64,000 nucleotides of DNA, from NCBI RefSeq assembly GCF_003122385.1, contig NZ_CP029255.1, forward strand, positions 3,658,001 to 3,722,000, read 5' to 3'. This document shows positions 62,838-64,000 of this stretch, one piece after another (within the stretch, counting starts at the first letter, position 1; each line of letters begins with the position of its first letter). A program made the translations under genes and the position numbers. This DNA is from Flavobacterium crocinum. Its GTDB lineage: Bacteria > Bacteroidota > Bacteroidia > Flavobacteriales > Flavobacteriaceae. Under the pieces are notes generated by a model that was not told the DNA's origin, did no database searches, and was given only the letters and a program-made list of their open reading frames with translations.

Positions 62838-64000
62838 GTGAAAAAAGAACATGAAAATGTAGAAGAAAGTCAGCTTAAACGCGGGCTGACTAATCGCCAC
62901 ATTCAGTTAATTGCTTTAGGAGGATCAATAGGAACAGGCCTTTTCCTTGGTATTGGTCCGGCAGCCGTATTAGCGGGTCCATCAGTTATTTTGGGATACG
63001 CAATTGCTGGAATTATCGCCTTTTTTATTATGAGACAACTCGGTGAAATGGTTGTCGAAGAACCTGTTTCAGGAAGTTTCAGCTATTTTGCTTATAAATA
63101 TTGCGGTTCTTTTGCAGGTTTTGCATCGGGCTGGAATTATTGGATTTTGTATATTTTAGTGAGTATGGCTGAACTTACAGCCATTGGGGTTTATGTGCAG
63201 TTCTGGTGGCCCGAAATTCCGCTGTGGACATCCAGTTTATTTTTCTTTCTGGTAATTAATGCTTTGAATTTTGCATCCGTAAAAGTTTATGGAGAAACAG
63301 AATTTTGGTTTTCAATTATAAAAGTGGTTGCTATTATTGCTATGATTCTTTTTGGTACTTACTTATTGGTAAGTGGAACAGGAGGAGAACAGGCCACTAT
63401 TCATAATTTATATAATGATGGAGGTTTCTTTCCAAAAGGGATCTTTGAAAAAACAGCAACTGGAGATTTTCAAGGTTTATTGTCAGCTATGGCGCTGATT
63501 ATGTTTTCTTTTGGAGGATTAGAACTAATTGGAATTACCGCAGCTGAGGCAGAAAATCCGGAAAAAAACATTCCAAAAGCAACCAATCAGGTTATCTATA
63601 GAATCCTGATATTTTATGTGGGAGCATTGGTTATTCTATTTGCTTTATCACCCTGGAGACAAATCACTACAGACAGCAGTCCGTTTGTGATGGTTTTTCA
63701 AAACTTAAACGGAATGGAATTTGAGCTGTTTGGCAACAAAATATACTTTACGCGTCTTATTGCCAATGTGCTTAATTTAATTGTTTTAACTGCCGCTTTA
63801 TCTGTATATAACAGTAGTGTTTACAGCAATTCACGCATGTTATTCGGTTTAGCAGATCAGGGTAGTGCGCCTCAATTTTTAAAGAAGCTAAACAAACAAT
63901 CGGTGCCTGTAAATGCTATTTTAATTTCTTCTTGTTTTGCCGCAATCTGTATATTAATCAATAAAGTGATTCCTGAAGAGGCTTTTAGTATTTTAATGTC
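62838..64000 (+). CDS. Amino-acid permease of the APC/AAT family, 5' part
   Basis: The gene starts with GTG at 62838 and runs off the right edge after 387 codons, so the C-terminus is missing. It matches AAT-family amino-acid transporters: a short charged N-terminus leading to LKRGLTNRHIQLIALGGSIGTGLFLG (the APC helix 1 signature), then several hydrophobic segments (about ten within the visible part), GEMVVEEPVSGSFSYFAY and FSFGGLELIGITAAEAENPEK. It takes up amino acids with protons. A TAnnTTTG box lies 34 bases upstream. An out-of-frame ATG at 62851 is not the start. Confidence 0.93.
   Translation, partial: MKKEHENVEESQLKRGLTNRHIQLIALGGSIGTGLFLGIGPAAVLAGPSVILGYAIAGIIAFFIMRQLGEMVVEEPVSGSFSYFAYKYCGSFAGFASGWNYWILYILVSMAELTAIGVYVQFWWPEIPLWTSSLFFFLVINALNFASVKVYGETEFWFSIIKVVAIIAMILFGTYLLVSGTGGEQATIHNLYNDGGFFPKGIFEKTATGDFQGLLSAMALIMFSFGGLELIGITAAEAENPEKNIPKATNQVIYRILIFYVGALVILFALSPWRQITTDSSPFVMVFQNLNGMEFELFGNKIYFTRLIANVLNLIVLTAALSVYNSSVYSNSRMLFGLADQGSAPQFLKKLNKQSVPVNAILISSCFAAICILINKVIPEEAFSILM

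Overview
The window reads as a chromosomal segment of a Flavobacterium-like member of the Bacteroidota. It is AT-rich and carries two SusC/SusD outer-membrane uptake pairs, a FecI-type sigma/FecR anti-sigma pair, many short-signal lipoproteins, TAnnTTTG-type -7 promoter boxes and short T-tailed hairpin terminators. No rRNA, tRNA, CRISPR array, transposase or integrase was recognised. The assignment rests on gene families and promoter style, not on a marker gene.

Layout. 1-3053: 3' part of a SusC receptor and its SusD partner. 3203-7266: membrane histidine kinase, isochorismatase-like hydrolase and two alpha/beta hydrolases, followed by a 158-bp nested palindrome. 7531-10007: Tat-exported GH125 alpha-mannosidase and an orphan IlvN-like ACT-domain gene preceded by two tandem isoleucine-rich leader peptides, each with its own terminator. 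10826-24089: FecI-type sigma, FecR, STN-containing SusC, SusD, three thioredoxin-fold proteins, a stand-alone DsbD-alpha-like protein and DsbD, which together look like a regulated uptake plus envelope thiol-redox island. 24381-34622: M16 protease, VOC protein, lipoprotein, luciferase-like oxidoreductase, 3-methyladenine DNA glycosylase, DHA2 drug exporter, DUF763 protein and GNAT. 34644-42050: XRE regulator and a compact class I lanthipeptide locus (precursor, S41 protease, LanC, split LanB) with no transporter. 42170-51483: PL14-like lipoprotein, zinc alcohol dehydrogenase, SDR plus AraC regulator with an operator-like direct repeat, lipoproteins, a second SDR and a small stress-type cluster (PRC-barrel, NTF2-like). 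51558-61483: possible small RNA, AsmA-family giant, and a tripartite RND efflux operon. 61798-64000: Tat-type aldo/keto reductase and an amino-acid permease cut by the window end.

The two most unusual items are the tandem double attenuator in front of an ilvN that has no ilvB beside it (9725-10007), and the small lanthipeptide locus (35391-42050). In the latter, five Thr/Cys pairs are spaced along the core and a periplasmic S41 protease replaces the usual C39 transporter/peptidase as the only visible protease. A third is the redox pair at 21712-24089, where the cysteine pair expected in the alpha domain of DsbD is missing from DsbD but present in the small protein encoded just upstream.
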